This document shows positions 29,879 to 39,827 of a DNA stretch of 64,000 nucleotides, piece after piece. The first letter of the stretch is position 1, and the number at the start of each line of letters is the position of its first letter. The notes under the pieces are model-generated. The model was not told the DNA's origin and did no database searches. It was given only the letters and a program-made list of their open reading frames with translations. Source of the DNA: Ferribacterium limneticum (GTDB taxonomy: Bacteria; Pseudomonadota; Gammaproteobacteria; Burkholderiales; Rhodocyclaceae); assembly GCF_020510585.1 (NCBI RefSeq), contig NZ_CP075190.1, forward strand, positions 3,656,001 to 3,720,000. Direction: 5' to 3'. Position numbers and translations under genes: made by a program.

Positions 29879-29896
29879 TTAGTTAGCGGCAAACAG

Positions 29897-29922
29897 GATC
29901 GAGCGGCGATCGCCGCTCGATC
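29897..29922 (+). other. Perfect 26-bp palindrome after ahpC
   Basis: A self-complementary sequence centred on GCGATCGC, with arms GATCGAGCGGC / GCCGCTCGATC. It begins 18 bp after the ahpC stop. Only a weak T-rich run follows (ATTTGGATTTC), so it may act as a partial terminator or RNA-stabilising hairpin giving more ahpC than ahpF. Confidence 0.5.
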
Positions 29923-29927
29923 ATTTG

Positions 29928-29962
29928 GATTTCAGCGAAATTTTCCGGTTGACCGTGGAATT
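29928..29962 (+). repeat. Dispersed CGGTTGACCG repeat, copy 4
   Basis: Between ahpC and ahpF: GATTTCAGCGAAA, TTTTCCGGTTGACCGTGGAA. Right part matches copy 1 exactly over CCGGTTGACCGTGGAA; the left TTTGGGC portion is shortened. Confidence 0.7.
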
Positions 29963-29991
29963 TCAGTGAAATTCAGCATAGGGAGAACAAC

Positions 29992-31545
29992 ATGCTCGAT
30001 AGCAACATCAAGGCTCAACTCAAGGCCTATCTCGAAAAACTGCAACGCCCGATCGAACTCGTCGCCTCGCTTGACGACAGCGCCAAGGCCCAGGAAATGC
30101 GCAGTCTGCTGACCGACATCGCCGAACTCTCGCCCAAGGTCAGCCTGCGCGAAAACGGCACTGCCGCCTTGCGCCCGTCCTTCGCCATCGGCCTGCCCGG
30201 CGAAACGCCGCGCATCACCTTTGCCGGCATCCCGATGGGCCACGAATTCACCTCGCTCGTCCTCGCCCTGCTGCAGACTGGCGGCCATCCGCCCAAGGTC
30301 GATGCCGCCGTGATCGAGCAGATCAAGGCCCTGCCCGGCACCTTCAATTTCGAGACTTTCATCTCGCTGTCCTGCCACAACTGCCCGGATGTCGTGCAGG
30401 CGCTGAACCTGATGGCCGTCCTCAACCCCAACGTGACCAGCACGATGATCGACGGCGGCATGTTCCAGGGCGAAGTCGAGCGCCGCAAGATCATGGCCGT
30501 GCCGACCGTTTTCCAGGGTGACTCCGAATTCGGCGCCGGCCGGATGAGCATCGAGGAAATCATCGCCAAGCTCGACACCGGGTCCGCCGCCCGTGATGCC
30601 GAAAAGATCAACGCCAAGGAAGCCTACGACGTACTCGTCGTCGGTGGCGGCCCGGCCGGCGCTGCAGCCGCCATCTACGCCGCCCGCAAGGGCATCCGTA
30701 CCGGCCTGCTGGCCGAACGTTTCGGCGGCCAGGTCATGGATACACTGGCCATCGAGAACTTCATTTCAATCAAGGCCACCGACGGCCCGAAATTGGCCAT
30801 GGGACTCGAAGAACACGTCAAGGACTACGACGTCGACGTGATGAACCTGCAACGCGCCACGCAACTGATCCCCGGCGACCTCATCGAGATCAAGCTCGAC
30901 AACGGCGCCTCGGTGAAAAGCAAATCCGTCATCCTCTCCACCGGCGCCCGCTGGCGTGAAATGAACGTCCCCGGCGAGCAGGAATACCGTGGCAAGGGCG
31001 TCGCCTACTGCCCGCACTGCGACGGCCCCCTGTTCAAGGGCAAGCGCGTCGCGGTGATCGGCGGCGGCAACTCCGGCGTCGAAGCGGCGATCGACCTCGC
31101 CGGCATCGTCGGCCATGTCACGCTGCTCGAATTCGACGGCCAATTGCGCGCCGACGCCGTGTTGCAGAAAAAGCTGTTCAGCCTGCCCAACGTCACGGTC
31201 ATCGTCAAAGCTCTATCGACTGAAGTCACCGGCAACGGCGAGAAGGTGAACGGGCTGGTTTACAAGGACCGCAACACCGACGAAGTGAAGCGCATCGACC
31301 TCGAAGGCATTTTCGTGCAGATCGGCCTGCTGCCGAACACGGACTGGCTAAAAGGTACTGTTGGCCTGTCCAATCGTGGCGAAATCGAAATCGACGCAAA
31401 GGGCCAGACCAACGTACCCGGCGTCTTCGCCGCCGGCGACTGCACGACAGTGCCCTACAAGCAGATCATCATCGCCATGGGCGCCGGCGCCACCGCCTCG
31501 CTCAGCGCATTTGATCACCTGATCCGCACTTCGGCGCCAGCCTGA
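29992..31545 (+). CDS. ahpF: Alkyl hydroperoxide reductase subunit F
   Basis: A 517-residue NADH:peroxiredoxin reductase that recharges AhpC. It has a tandem thioredoxin-like N-terminal region with the CHNC redox pair (LSCHNCPDV, about residue 130), FAD-binding [19 protein letters not shown], the second redox pair CPHC ([10 protein letters not shown]), NAD-binding [18 protein letters not shown] and the C-terminal FAD motif [22 protein letters not shown] precedes the ATG. Confidence 0.96.
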   Translation: MLDSNIKAQLKAYLEKLQRPIELVASLDDSAKAQEMRSLLTDIAELSPKVSLRENGTAALRPSFAIGLPGETPRITFAGIPMGHEFTSLVLALLQTGGHPPKVDAAVIEQIKALPGTFNFETFISLSCHNCPDVVQALNLMAVLNPNVTSTMIDGGMFQGEVERRKIMAVPTVFQGDSEFGAGRMSIEEIIAKLDTGSAARDAEKINAKEAYDVLVVGGGPAGAAAAIYAARKGIRTGLLAERFGGQVMDTLAIENFISIKATDGPKLAMGLEEHVKDYDVDVMNLQRATQLIPGDLIEIKLDNGASVKSKSVILSTGARWREMNVPGEQEYRGKGVAYCPHCDGPLFKGKRVAVIGGGNSGVEAAIDLAGIVGHVTLLEFDGQLRADAVLQKKLFSLPNVTVIVKALSTEVTGNGEKVNGLVYKDRNTDEVKRIDLEGIFVQIGLLPNTDWLKGTVGLSNRGEIEIDAKGQTNVPGVFAAGDCTTVPYKQIIIAMGAGATASLSAFDHLIRTSAPA

Positions 31546-31567
31546 TCGATTCGATCAGCCGCCCTTT
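31542..31567 (+). terminator. Likely terminator of ahpF
   Basis: CTGATCGA at 31542-31549 pairs with TCGATCAG at 31551-31558; in practice the loop opens to 3-5 nt. Seven bases later a run of five T follows. The stop codon of ahpF lies within the stem. Confidence 0.45.
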
Positions 31568-31640
31568 TTACGAGCCAGCGCACCACAAAAGTGCATTGGC
31601 TCGTGCCGCACTGTCGACAACCTGACAAGCGCAAGCACCA

Positions 31641-31868
31641 TCAAACCAAAATGCGCGGATTCGCCGCCCCGCCGGAAAGACTGGCATAGCGCGACGGCAA
31701 ATCGCCCGGCAGGCAATAGCCGAACAACAGCTCCTCCGCATCCTGCAACGAAGCGCCCGTCGACAGCACATACTCCGAAACGCCGGCAAAGGCAGCCAGG
31801 CGCATCCAGAACATGGCCTCTTCGGTCAGGCTTGCGCTGGCGTTAAATGAGTTCGGAAAATCATGCAT
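31641..31868 (-). CDS. Small hypothetical protein
   Basis: A 75-residue protein MHDFPNSFNASASLTEEAMFWMRLAAFAG... with a helical centre and a soluble, mixed composition. No family recognised. Start ATG 31866-31868 is preceded by GAGGTGCG on this strand; a longer reading to 31967 would cover the tRNA terminator and is rejected. It stands alone between ahpF and a tRNA. Possibly an adapter-like protein, but nothing in the sequence shows a function. Confidence 0.45.
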   Translation of the reverse strand: MHDFPNSFNASASLTEEAMFWMRLAAFAGVSEYVLSTGASLQDAEELLFGYCLPGDLPSRYASLSGGAANPRILV

Positions 31869-31943
31869 GACGCACCTCGCTTTCGGAAAAACGACACTAC
31901 GAGGCAGTACTAGCAATATTCGGCCCAGAACCGGAGCCTGAAA

Positions 31944-31973
31944 AAGAAAAACCCGCTGACGAATCAACGGGTT
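31944..31973 (-). terminator. Terminator of the tRNA gene
   Basis: On the minus strand AACCCG (31973-31968) pairs with CGGGTT (31955-31950), followed by TTTCTTTTT. It begins 12 nt past the tRNA 3' end. Confidence 0.7.
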
Positions 31974-31984
31974 TTCGGTATTAC

Positions 31985-32061
31985 TGGTGGTGATGGGCAG
32001 AATCGAACTGCCGACCTATGGGTTATGAATCCATCGCTCTAACCGACTGAGCTACATCACC
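31985..32061 (-). tRNA. tRNA with CAU anticodon, probably elongator tRNA-Met
   Basis: 77 nt including encoded CCA. Acceptor arms GGTGATG / CATCACC, D-arm AGCTCAGTCGGTTAGAGC, anticodon loop TTCATAA (anticodon CAT), T-arm GGCAGTTCGATTCTGCC. It lacks the initiator features (no unpaired 1-72, no GGG/CCC anticodon stem). CAT could also be tRNA-Ile2 with lysidine; position beside miaB and overall similarity favour Met. Confidence 0.92.
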
Positions 32062-32077
32062 ACGCTTGAGGGCGCGG

Positions 32078-32106
32078 ATTATAGTTTGCGGGGGTTGGCC
32101 GGTCAA
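32078..32106 (-). promoter_or_regulatory. tRNA promoter
   Basis: Minus strand: -35 TTGACC (32106-32101), 17-bp spacer, -10 TATAAT (32083-32078), 16 nt before the mature 5' end. G/C-rich discriminator follows, as expected for stringently controlled stable RNA genes. Confidence 0.75.
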
Positions 32107-32123
32107 CCGAATTTCGGGTCGGT

Positions 32124-32129
32124 TATAAT
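32124..32129 (+). promoter_or_regulatory. -10 element of the miaB promoter
   Basis: TATAAT on the plus strand, 62 bp before the miaB ATG, with no good -35 at 17 bp (GGTCAA). It overlaps the region of the divergent tRNA promoter. Confidence 0.4.
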
Positions 32130-32190
32130 GGCGAACTTTTGTGCCGCAGGATGACCTAAGCGGCACCCACTGATTTGTGAAGTGTTACCC

Positions 32191-33528
32191 ATGCCCAAGA
32201 AATTATTCATCCGTACCTTCGGGTGCCAGATGAATGAGTACGATTCGGACAAGATGGCCGATGTGCTCAACGCCTCCGAGCCGATTGTCAGGACCGACAA
32301 CGTTGAGGAAGCCGACATCATCCTGTTCAACACCTGCTCGGTGCGCGAGAAGGCGCAGGAGAAGGTTTTCCACGACCTCGGCCGGGTCCGTCACCTGAAG
32401 AAGCTGAATCCGAATCTGGTGATCGGTGTCGGCGGTTGCGTGGCGAGCCAGGAGGGCGACGCGATTGTCGCCCGGGCGCCGTACGTCGATATCGTTTTCG
32501 GGCCGCAGACCTTGCACCGTTTGCCGCAGTTGATGGCTGAGCGCAAGGCGAAGGGCAAGGCGGCGGTCGATATATCCTTCCCCGAAATCGAGAAATTCGA
32601 TTCGATGCCGCCGGCCGAAGTGAAGGGCGCCTCGGCGTTCGTCTCGATCATGGAAGGCTGCTCGAAGTTCTGCACTTTCTGCATCGTGCCCTACACGCGT
32701 GGCGGCGAGGTGTCGCGGCCGTTCGACGACGTGCTGACCGAAGTCGCCGGTCTGGCGGCAAATGGCGTCGGCGAAGTGACGCTGCTCGGCCAGAACGTCA
32801 ACGCCTATCGCGGCGACATGGCCGAGACGGACGAGAAGGCCGATCTGGCGATGTTGATCGAGTACATCGCCGAAGTGCCGGGCATCGAGCGCATTCGTTA
32901 CACGACCTCGCATCCGCGCGAAATGACGCAGCGCTTGTTCGATACCTACGCCACCGTGCCGAAGCTCGTATCGCACCTGCACCTGCCCGTGCAGGCCGGC
33001 TCCGACCGCGTGCTGGCGGCGATGAAGCGCGGCTACACGACGCTCGAATACAAGTCGATCATCCGCAAGCTGCGCGCGGCGCGGCCGGACATTTCGCTGT
33101 CGTCGGACTTCATTGTCGGTTTCCCCGGCGAGACGGACGAGGACTTCGAGAAGACGATGAAGCTGATCGACGAAGTCGGTTTCGACAGCTCGTTCTCGTT
33201 TGTTTACAGCCCGCGCCCGGGCACCCCGGCGCTGGAGCTCGACGATTCAACGCCGGCCGAGGTCAAGTCGGCCCGGCTGCTCCGTTTGCAGAAGCGCATC
33301 GACGAACAGGCGCAAGCAATCAGCCAGACCATGGTCGGCAGCATCCAGCGTGTACTGGTCGAAGGCACCTCGAAGAAGGATGTGCATGAACTGGCCGGTC
33401 GCACCGACAACAACAGGATCGTCAATTTCGCCGGCAACCCACGGCTGATCAACACCTTCGTCGATGTCCGCATTACTTCGTCGCTGTCGCACACGCTGAG
33501 AGGCGAAATTGTCATCCGCGAAGACTGA
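32191..33528 (+). CDS. miaB: tRNA-2-methylthio-N6-dimethylallyladenosine synthase
   Basis: Radical-SAM methylthiotransferase modifying A37 of tRNAs reading UNN codons; 445 residues. N-terminal cluster cysteines in [18 protein letters not shown] and GGCVASQEG; radical-[11 protein letters not shown] (about residue 153); C-terminal TRAM domain (about 375-440). ATG 32191 gives the standard N-terminus [13 protein letters not shown]; a GTG three codons earlier is possible. Its end overlaps the phoH start by 20 bases. Confidence 0.97.
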   Translation: MPKKLFIRTFGCQMNEYDSDKMADVLNASEPIVRTDNVEEADIILFNTCSVREKAQEKVFHDLGRVRHLKKLNPNLVIGVGGCVASQEGDAIVARAPYVDIVFGPQTLHRLPQLMAERKAKGKAAVDISFPEIEKFDSMPPAEVKGASAFVSIMEGCSKFCTFCIVPYTRGGEVSRPFDDVLTEVAGLAANGVGEVTLLGQNVNAYRGDMAETDEKADLAMLIEYIAEVPGIERIRYTTSHPREMTQRLFDTYATVPKLVSHLHLPVQAGSDRVLAAMKRGYTTLEYKSIIRKLRAARPDISLSSDFIVGFPGETDEDFEKTMKLIDEVGFDSSFSFVYSPRPGTPALELDDSTPAEVKSARLLRLQKRIDEQAQAISQTMVGSIQRVLVEGTSKKDVHELAGRTDNNRIVNFAGNPRLINTFVDVRITSSLSHTLRGEIVIRED

Positions 33529-34519
33529 CAAGCCGGCAGCGCGGGCCAAGCCCGCCCCCAAGACCAAGCCGGTCGAGATCGCGCTGGCGCCGGTCGACAA
33601 CGCCATGCTGGCCAACCTGTGCGGCCCGCTCGACGAGAATATCCGCCAGATCGAAACAGCGTTCGATGTTGTCATTCGCCGTCGCAACGAACGCTTTTCG
33701 GTTTTCGGCGAAAAATCCCGGTTGACCGTGGAAGCCTTGCAGCACTTCTACGGCATGGCGCGCGAAGCGCTGACCGTCGATGAAATCCAGCTCGGCCTGA
33801 TCGAACTGCTCAACGCCCCGGTGCGCCGCATTTCACGCAAGGCCGAAGGCCCGGTCGACGGCCCGCAACTGATCACCCGCAAGACCGAACTGCATGGCCG
33901 CACGCCGCGCCAGGTCGAGTACCTCAAGAACATCCAGGAACACGACATTACTTTCGGCATCGGCCCGGCCGGCACCGGCAAGACCTATCTCGCCGTTGCC
34001 TCGGCCGTCGATGCCTTCGAGCGCGATCTGGTCGAACGCATCATCCTGACCCGCCCGGCCGTCGAAGCCGGCGAGCGCCTCGGCTTCCTGCCCGGCGACC
34101 TGACGCAGAAGATCGACCCGTATCTGCGCCCGCTCTACGACGCGCTCTACGACCTCATGGGCGCCGACCGCGTCAGCAAGCTCTACGAAAAGCGCGCCAT
34201 CGAGATCGCGCCGCTCGCCTTCATGCGCGGCCGCACGCTCAACCACGCCTTCATCATTCTCGACGAGGCGCAGAACACGACGCCCGAGCAGATGAAGATG
34301 TTCCTGACCCGCATCGGCATCGGCGCCAAGGCCGTGGTGACCGGCGACATCACCCAGATCGACCTGCCCAAGGGCCACAAGAGCGGCCTCAACGAAGCCA
34401 TCAGCATCCTCAAGGGCGTGCGCGGCCTGGCTTTTACCCATTTCAAGAAGGAAGACGTGGTGCGCCACCCGCTGGTCGCCCGCATCGTCGAAGCCTATGA
34501 GTCCAAGCAAACGACTTAA
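33509..34519 (+). CDS. ybeZ: PhoH-like ATPase (YbeZ)
   Basis: A 336-residue protein with Walker A GPAGTGKT (about residue 155) and Walker [11 protein letters not shown]; PhoH-family ATPase/helicase-like protein linked to YbeY and RNA metabolism. Start is TTG at 33509 with AGAGG before it; no ATG fits. Overlaps miaB and ybeY. Residues [15 protein letters not shown] (about 66-80) are encoded by DNA homologous to the dispersed repeat. Confidence 0.93.
   Translation: MSSAKTDKPAARAKPAPKTKPVEIALAPVDNAMLANLCGPLDENIRQIETAFDVVIRRRNERFSVFGEKSRLTVEALQHFYGMAREALTVDEIQLGLIELLNAPVRRISRKAEGPVDGPQLITRKTELHGRTPRQVEYLKNIQEHDITFGIGPAGTGKTYLAVASAVDAFERDLVERIILTRPAVEAGERLGFLPGDLTQKIDPYLRPLYDALYDLMGADRVSKLYEKRAIEIAPLAFMRGRTLNHAFIILDEAQNTTPEQMKMFLTRIGIGAKAVVTGDITQIDLPKGHKSGLNEAISILKGVRGLAFTHFKKEDVVRHPLVARIVEAYESKQTT
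33694..33734 (+). repeat. Dispersed CGGTTGACCG repeat, copy 5, inside phoH
   Basis: TTTTCGGTTTTCGGCGA then A-rich stretch and CCCGGTTGACCGTGGAAG. Seventeen consecutive bases of the right half match copy 1, and the left half aligns with one insertion. Read in frame as part of ybeZ. Confidence 0.65.
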
Positions 34520-34940
34520 CCTCTCGGTGCAATATGCCTGTAACCGCGAGGGCTTACCCTTGCGAGCGGATTTCGTGAAATGGGCGCGCGCCGCTCTGGT
34601 CGGTGGCGGCGAAGTAACGATCCGCCTGGTCGACGCGGACGAAGGCCGGACGCTGAACAATGAGTACCGCGGCAAGGACTACGCGACCAACGTGCTGTCC
34701 TTTCCGTATGACAGCGAACCGCTGGTAACCGGCGATCTGGTCATCTGCCCGAGCGTCGTGGCGCGCGAGGCGGCCGAGCAGAACAAGCCGCCGGCTGCTC
34801 ATTACGCGCACCTGACGGTGCATGGTATGCTGCATTTACAGGGCTGGGATCACGAAAACGACGAAGATGCCCAGGCCATGGAAGACGAAGAAAGGGAGAT
34901 TCTCGCCGCAATGGGTTATCCAGACCCGTATGCGGTTTAA
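34497..34940 (+). CDS. ybeY: Endoribonuclease / rRNA maturation factor YbeY
   Basis: A 147-residue zinc metalloprotein acting in 16S 3'-end processing and ribosome quality control. The metal site is [11 protein letters not shown] (H-x3-H-x5-H), preceded by [17 protein letters not shown] 34497 overlaps the end of ybeZ by 23 bases, the usual pairing. The first ~20 residues are less conserved, so a later start is not excluded. Confidence 0.95.
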   Translation: MSPSKRLNLSVQYACNREGLPLRADFVKWARAALVGGGEVTIRLVDADEGRTLNNEYRGKDYATNVLSFPYDSEPLVTGDLVICPSVVAREAAEQNKPPAAHYAHLTVHGMLHLQGWDHENDEDAQAMEDEEREILAAMGYPDPYAV

Positions 34941-34945
34941 ATATT

Positions 34946-35797
34946 ATGGACAGTGACAGTAAACCGAGTTTCATTGAACGACTGACTTCCCTGCTGCTGC
35001 GCGAGCCTGAAGACCGCGAGCAGCTGTTAGAAATCCTGCACGGCGCCTACGAGCGCAACCTGATGGACGCCGATGCGCTGACCATCATCGAAGGCGCGCT
35101 GGCCGCCTCCGACACCCGTGTCACCGACGTCATGGTGCCCCGGGCCCAGATGGATGTCATCGACATCGACGACCCGCTGACCGAGGTCGTGCCTGTTGTC
35201 ATCGAAGCCGCCCACTCCCGTTTTCCAGTGGTCGACGGCGACCGCGACAAGGTGCTCGGCGTGCTACTCGCCAAGGATCTGCTGCGCGTCCAGATTGAAC
35301 CGGAATTCAACCTGCGCGACTGGTTGCGGCCGGCCGTCTTCATCCCCGAATCGAAGCGCCTCAATGTCCTGCTCCGCGAATTCCGCGTCTCGCGCAACCA
35401 CATGGCCATCGTCGTCAATGAATACGGCGGCGTCGCTGGCCTGGTCACCATCGAAGACGTGCTCGAACAGATCGTCGGCGACATCGAGGACGAATACGAC
35501 TTCGACGAAACCCACGACAACATCCGCCTCGATGCCTCCGGCCGTTACCGAGTCAAGGCGCGCACCGAAATCGAGGACTTCAACGAAGCCTTCAAGACCA
35601 CCTTCTCCGACGAGGAATTCGACACCGTCGGCGGCCTGGTCCTGCGCCACCTCGGCCGCGTGCCGAAGCGCAACGAAGTCATGGACATCGACGGCGTCCG
35701 CTTCCAGGTGCTGCGCGCCGACAGCCGCCGCCTCTACACCCTGCTGGTGACACCGGCACCCAAGCCACTTGCCGGTGCTGAAGACTTTACTGGCTAA
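34946..35797 (+). CDS. corC: CBS-domain protein of the CorC/YbeX family
   Basis: A 283-residue cytoplasmic protein with two CBS domains (VTDVMVPRAQMDVIDIDD... and LREFRVSRNHMAIVVNEYGGVAGLVTIEDVLEQIVGDIEDE) followed by a CorC/HlyC transporter-associated domain (about 200-275). It is linked to magnesium/cobalt efflux or ribosome homeostasis. It starts 5 bp after ybeY and overlaps lnt by 29 bases. Confidence 0.93.
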   Translation: MDSDSKPSFIERLTSLLLREPEDREQLLEILHGAYERNLMDADALTIIEGALAASDTRVTDVMVPRAQMDVIDIDDPLTEVVPVVIEAAHSRFPVVDGDRDKVLGVLLAKDLLRVQIEPEFNLRDWLRPAVFIPESKRLNVLLREFRVSRNHMAIVVNEYGGVAGLVTIEDVLEQIVGDIEDEYDFDETHDNIRLDASGRYRVKARTEIEDFNEAFKTTFSDEEFDTVGGLVLRHLGRVPKRNEVMDIDGVRFQVLRADSRRLYTLLVTPAPKPLAGAEDFTG

Positions 35798-37250
35798 AAA
35801 CCGGGCTGCACGCTATCTGATCGCCGCGACCATGGGCGTCGTCGGCGTCGGTTGCTTCGCGCCGTTTGGCCTGTTCTGGCTGGCGCCGCTCGTCTGGCTC
35901 GGTTTCTTCTGGCTGCTGCGCGAAGCCGACAGCCCGCGCCAGGGTCTGCTCACCGGCCTTGCCTTCGGCATGGGCTTTTTCCTGACCGGCGTGTCGTGGG
36001 TCTTCGTCAGCCTCTCGGTTTTTGGTGGCATGCCGTGGTGGCTGGCCGGGCCGGCTGCCTTCCTGTTCTGCACCGTGATGGCGCTGTTTCCGATGGTCGC
36101 CGGCTATGTCTTCAAACGCTGGCAACCGGCGGCATTCTGGCGACAGGCCCTGCTCTTCGCCGCCCTGATTGCTGCGGTCGACTGGCTTAAAGGCTGGATT
36201 TTCACCGGCTTCCCGTGGCTCACCGTCGGTTACTCGCAGGCGGCACCCAGTCCGCTGGCCGGCTTTGCGCCGCTGCTCGGCGTACACGGCCTGTCGCTGC
36301 TCGTCGCGCTGAGCGGCGCCCTGCTCGTCCGCTGGCGGGTCGGCGTACCGTTTGCTGCCCTGCTCGCCATCGCTGGCTTCAGCCTGCAGCAGGTGGCATG
36401 GACGACGCCGGTCGGCGAGCCGATCAGCGTCGCGCTGGTCCAGGGCAACGTGCCGCAGGAAATGAAATTCCGGCCGGAAGCCTTCTTCCGCACGCTCGAC
36501 CTTTACCGCGAGTTGATCGCGCAGAACCCGGCGCAACTGACTGTCCTGCCGGAAACAGCCATTCCGGTTTTCATCGACCAGATTCCCATCGATTTCCTCG
36601 ACGAGTTGAAAGCACTGGCCAAGCGCCAGAACGGCGACATCATTTTCGGCACGCTGACCGGCGTTGGCGAGAACTACTTCAACAGCGCCGTCAGCATCGG
36701 CAGCTCGCCGCTGCAGGTTTATAGCAAGAACCATCTGGTGCCCTTCGGCGAATTCATTCCGGCCGGCTTCGCGTGGTTCATGGCCTACGCCAACATCCCG
36801 ATGTCGTCCTTCACGCGCGGGCCGGAAGTGCAGACGCCGCTCGCCGTCGCCGGCCAGCACGTGGCGGCCAACATCTGCTACGAAGACGTTTTTGGCGAGG
36901 AAATCATCCGCGCCCTGCCCGCGGCCGGCATTCTGGCCAATCTGTCGAATACCGCGTGGTTCGGCCATTCGCTGGCCCAGCCGCAGCATTTGCAGATATC
37001 CCAGATGCGCGCCGCCGAAACCGGCCGGCCGATGCTGCGCGCGACCAATACCGGGATGACCGCGATCATCGACGCTCAGGGCCACGTCAGCGCCACCCTG
37101 CCCGCCTTCACGACCGGCGTGCTGAACGGCGACGTGCGCGCTTACGAAGGCATGACGCCCTATGCCCGCTTCGGAAACTGGCTGGCGCTGGGGCTGATCG
37201 CCGCTCTGGCCCTCCTCGGCCTGACCGGAAAGCGCCAGGGCGCCGACTGA
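35769..37250 (+). CDS. lnt: Apolipoprotein N-acyltransferase
   Basis: Inner-membrane enzyme adding the third acyl chain to lipoproteins; 493 residues. About six to seven N-terminal membrane helices, then a nitrilase-fold domain with the triad Glu (PETAIP), Lys (YSKNHLVPFGEF) and Cys (NICYEDVFGEE). Final hydrophobic segment about 470-490. Start is TTG 35769 or GTG 35775, both inside corC. End of the miaB-ybeZ-ybeY-corC-lnt operon. Confidence 0.95.
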   Translation: MPVLKTLLAKNRAARYLIAATMGVVGVGCFAPFGLFWLAPLVWLGFFWLLREADSPRQGLLTGLAFGMGFFLTGVSWVFVSLSVFGGMPWWLAGPAAFLFCTVMALFPMVAGYVFKRWQPAAFWRQALLFAALIAAVDWLKGWIFTGFPWLTVGYSQAAPSPLAGFAPLLGVHGLSLLVALSGALLVRWRVGVPFAALLAIAGFSLQQVAWTTPVGEPISVALVQGNVPQEMKFRPEAFFRTLDLYRELIAQNPAQLTVLPETAIPVFIDQIPIDFLDELKALAKRQNGDIIFGTLTGVGENYFNSAVSIGSSPLQVYSKNHLVPFGEFIPAGFAWFMAYANIPMSSFTRGPEVQTPLAVAGQHVAANICYEDVFGEEIIRALPAAGILANLSNTAWFGHSLAQPQHLQISQMRAAETGRPMLRATNTGMTAIIDAQGHVSATLPAFTTGVLNGDVRAYEGMTPYARFGNWLALGLIAALALLGLTGKRQGAD

Positions 37251-37257
37251 TCCGGCC

Positions 37258-37312
37258 AGGCTGCGGCACGCGGATTTCAAAATTGGGCCTTTTTCCCGGT
37301 TGACCGTAGAAC
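37258..37312 (+). repeat. Dispersed CGGTTGACCG repeat, copy 6 (long form)
   Basis: Begins GGCTGCGGCACGCGGATTTC, continues AAAATTGGGCC, T-run, CCCGGTTGACCGTAGAAC. Together with copy 7 it shows that the unit extends about 20 bp left of the core group, giving ~50 bp. Lies between lnt and the chemoreceptor gene. Confidence 0.8.
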
Positions 37313-37435
37313 TTGCGTTGCCCGGTGCAGATTTTGCCCAAGCATTCGGCGAAAAGATTCACTTTATAATTGGGCACAGAATTCCCGCTCGCTTGCGATT
37401 TACTGCTTTCTTCCCATCCCTTCACCACAGGCTGA

Positions 37436-39661
37436 ATGAGCATGCAATTCCTTGAAAATCTGCCGCTGGGCAAATTTCTGCGCGTCATATCCTTGATGGT
37501 TTTCGTGGTGCTGCTCATTGTCGGCGGCGTCGGCATCGCCGCCCTGCAAAAAGTCTCGTCAGCGGCTTCTTTGATGGGACAGGGCAAGGATGTCGTGGCC
37601 GATATTCTGCCGCCGCCGCTGTATGTCATCGAAGCCCAGCTGGTGGCCTACGACATCGCCAGCGCCCCGGTCGATCAGCGCCCGAAACTGATCGAAAAAA
37701 TCGCTCAGCTGAAGAAGGATTACAACGACCGCAACAAGTTCTGGACCGAAAGCGACCTCGACGCTGGCGTAAAACAGAAGCTGCTCGGCGAACAGCGGCG
37801 TCAGGCTGACCTGTTCTGGGCCGAACTCGACACGAATTTCCTGCCAGCCGTTGCCGCGCAAGAGCAGGCGGCGCTCGAAGCTTCGCTCAAGCAGATGCGC
37901 CAGCACTACGAGGCGCACCGTACGGGCGTCGAGGAGACGGTCAGCGTGGCCAGTCAGTTTGCCGAATCCTCGTTCAAGCAGTTGATGGACACCAGCCAGA
38001 CCAACAGCGTCATCGCCATCATCGCCAGCATTGTTGGCTGCGCCCTGGTTGTGCTCGGCATGAAATCGCTGGCATCGTCGCTCAACCGGCGGATCGGCGG
38101 CGAGCCGGCCGAAGCCGTCGCGGTAGCCAACCGCATCGCCCGGGGCGATCTGAGCGGCACAGTCCTTGTCCGGCCGGGCGATTCGGCCAGCATGCTGGCC
38201 GCCATGAAACAGATGCAGGACAGCCTGAGCGGCCTGGTCGATGAAATCCGGCAAATGGTCCACTCGGCCGAGAAAGGCGATCTCGGCAAGCGGATACAAG
38301 TGGGCGACAAACAGGGCTTCGGCCAGGAAATCGCGGTCGCCCTCAACCAGTTGATGGTCGTCACCGATACCAGCCTGCAGGATGTTTCGCGCGTCGCCTC
38401 GGCGTTGGCCGCCGGCGATCTTTCGCAAAAAGTCGATGCCTTTTACCCCGGCGCCTTCGGGCAGACGGCCAGCGCCGTCAATGCCACGGTGAGCGCCCTG
38501 ATTGAGGTGGTTGATGAAGTTCGCGCCGTCGTCGATGCCGCGGCGCAAGGTGATTTCGCCCATCAAATCGACACCACGCGCAAGCAGGGCTATGCGAAGA
38601 CGCTGAGCGATCTGCTCAACAGCCTGAGCACCACGGCCGAACAGGCGCTGGCCGACATTTCATCGGTGTCGCAAGCGCTGGCCGAGGGCAACCTGACGCA
38701 CAAGATCGACAAGCACTATCCGGGGCTGTTTGGCGAAACGGCCGAGGGCCTCAACGCCACGGTGGCCAACCTGCAGGAGCTGATCGGCAACGTCGTCGGC
38801 GCCGTCGATACCATTTCGACCGCCGCCAAGGAAATCTCCGCCGGCAACAGCGACCTCTCGGTGCGCACTGAAGAACAGGCCTCCAGCCTTGAGGAAACGG
38901 CTGCGAGCATCGAGCAATTCACCGCCACCGCCCAGCAAAACACCGACAGCGCCAAGCAGGCCAACCGCCTTGGCCAGTCGGCCGCGGAAATCGCCCGGCG
39001 CGGCGGCGAAATCGTCAATGCCTCGGCCACCACCATGCTCGAAATCCGCGACAGTTCACGCAAAATCGGCGACATCATCAGCGTCATCGAAGCCATCGCC
39101 TTCCAGACCAATATTCTCGCCCTCAATGCCGCGGTCGAAGCGGCCCGCGCCGGCGAGCAAGGCAAGGGCTTTGCCGTCGTCGCCACCGAAGTCCGCGCCC
39201 TGTCTCATCGTACGGCGCAGGCCGCCAAGGAAATTTCCGTGCTGATCCGTGATTCAGCCAGCAAGGTCGAACACGGCACCAAGCAGGCCGAAAAGGCCGG
39301 CCAGAGCATGAACGAAATCATGGCCGCCATCTCCAGCCTGTCCACCATCGTCGCCGGCATCAGCGCCGCTTCGGTCGAACAGACCATCGGCATCGAACAG
39401 GTCAACAATGCTGTCGCCCAGATGGACCAAGTCACCCAGCAAAATGCGGCGCTGGTCGAAGAAGCCGCAGCCGCTGCCGAGTCTCTGGAAGAACAGGCGC
39501 AACAACTGAAACAACAGGTCTCGAGCTTCAAGCTTGGCAAGACCGCCTCGGCAAGCACCAGAGCCACGCCAGCCCGTGGCATGCTCGGGCACAACAAGCC
39601 ACAACCCAGAGCAGAGCTGCACGCACCGTCAAACGAAGATGCGGAGTGGTCGGCGATTTGA
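37436..39661 (+). CDS. Methyl-accepting chemotaxis protein with multiple HAMP units
   Basis: A 741-residue chemoreceptor. Membrane helix 1 about 15-38, periplasmic four-helix-bundle-like region about 40-175 (acidic/basic helices around [15 protein letters not shown]), helix 2 about 182-205, then at least three HAMP-like repeats (segments ending [27 protein letters not shown]) and a signalling domain with hairpin tip [37 protein letters not shown]. The C-terminus EWSAI lacks a canonical CheR-tethering NWETF pentapeptide. Ligand unknown. Likely transcribed from its own promoter after the repeat. Confidence 0.93.
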   Translation: MSMQFLENLPLGKFLRVISLMVFVVLLIVGGVGIAALQKVSSAASLMGQGKDVVADILPPPLYVIEAQLVAYDIASAPVDQRPKLIEKIAQLKKDYNDRNKFWTESDLDAGVKQKLLGEQRRQADLFWAELDTNFLPAVAAQEQAALEASLKQMRQHYEAHRTGVEETVSVASQFAESSFKQLMDTSQTNSVIAIIASIVGCALVVLGMKSLASSLNRRIGGEPAEAVAVANRIARGDLSGTVLVRPGDSASMLAAMKQMQDSLSGLVDEIRQMVHSAEKGDLGKRIQVGDKQGFGQEIAVALNQLMVVTDTSLQDVSRVASALAAGDLSQKVDAFYPGAFGQTASAVNATVSALIEVVDEVRAVVDAAAQGDFAHQIDTTRKQGYAKTLSDLLNSLSTTAEQALADISSVSQALAEGNLTHKIDKHYPGLFGETAEGLNATVANLQELIGNVVGAVDTISTAAKEISAGNSDLSVRTEEQASSLEETAASIEQFTATAQQNTDSAKQANRLGQSAAEIARRGGEIVNASATTMLEIRDSSRKIGDIISVIEAIAFQTNILALNAAVEAARAGEQGKGFAVVATEVRALSHRTAQAAKEISVLIRDSASKVEHGTKQAEKAGQSMNEIMAAISSLSTIVAGISAASVEQTIGIEQVNNAVAQMDQVTQQNAALVEEAAAAAESLEEQAQQLKQQVSSFKLGKTASASTRATPARGMLGHNKPQPRAELHAPSNEDAEWSAI

Positions 39662-39685
39662 GGCTGATCGATGCTCGATCGCCGG

Positions 39686-39742
39686 CAAGCTGCGGCGCGA
39701 GGATTTCAAATTTGGGCGATTTTTCCGGTTGACCGTGGGAGG
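39686..39742 (+). repeat. Dispersed CGGTTGACCG repeat, copy 7 (long form)
   Basis: GCAAGCTGCGGCGCGAGG, ATTTCAAATTTGGGCGA, TTTTTCCGGTTGACCGTGGG. Aligns with copy 6 over ~50 bp with few mismatches. It is the rightmost copy found and lies just outside the accessory region. Confidence 0.8.
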
Positions 39743-39827
39743 GTGCCGGGTGCCCGTAGCAGACAATCAGTTGCTTAGAAGCTTGATCTTTTCGAACATA
39801 GCCGTTCGACAGGCGTGGCCATCCTGA

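Noticed and set aside
32100..32109. CGGTTGACCG on the minus strand near the tRNA, as an eighth copy of the dispersed repeat
   Set aside because: The flanks do not match the repeat. The TTGACC is the -35 of the tRNA promoter (17 bp before TATAAT).
35787..37280. Minus-strand open frame (497 codons) opposite lnt
   Set aside because: Shadow of lnt; repetitive charged composition, no domain.
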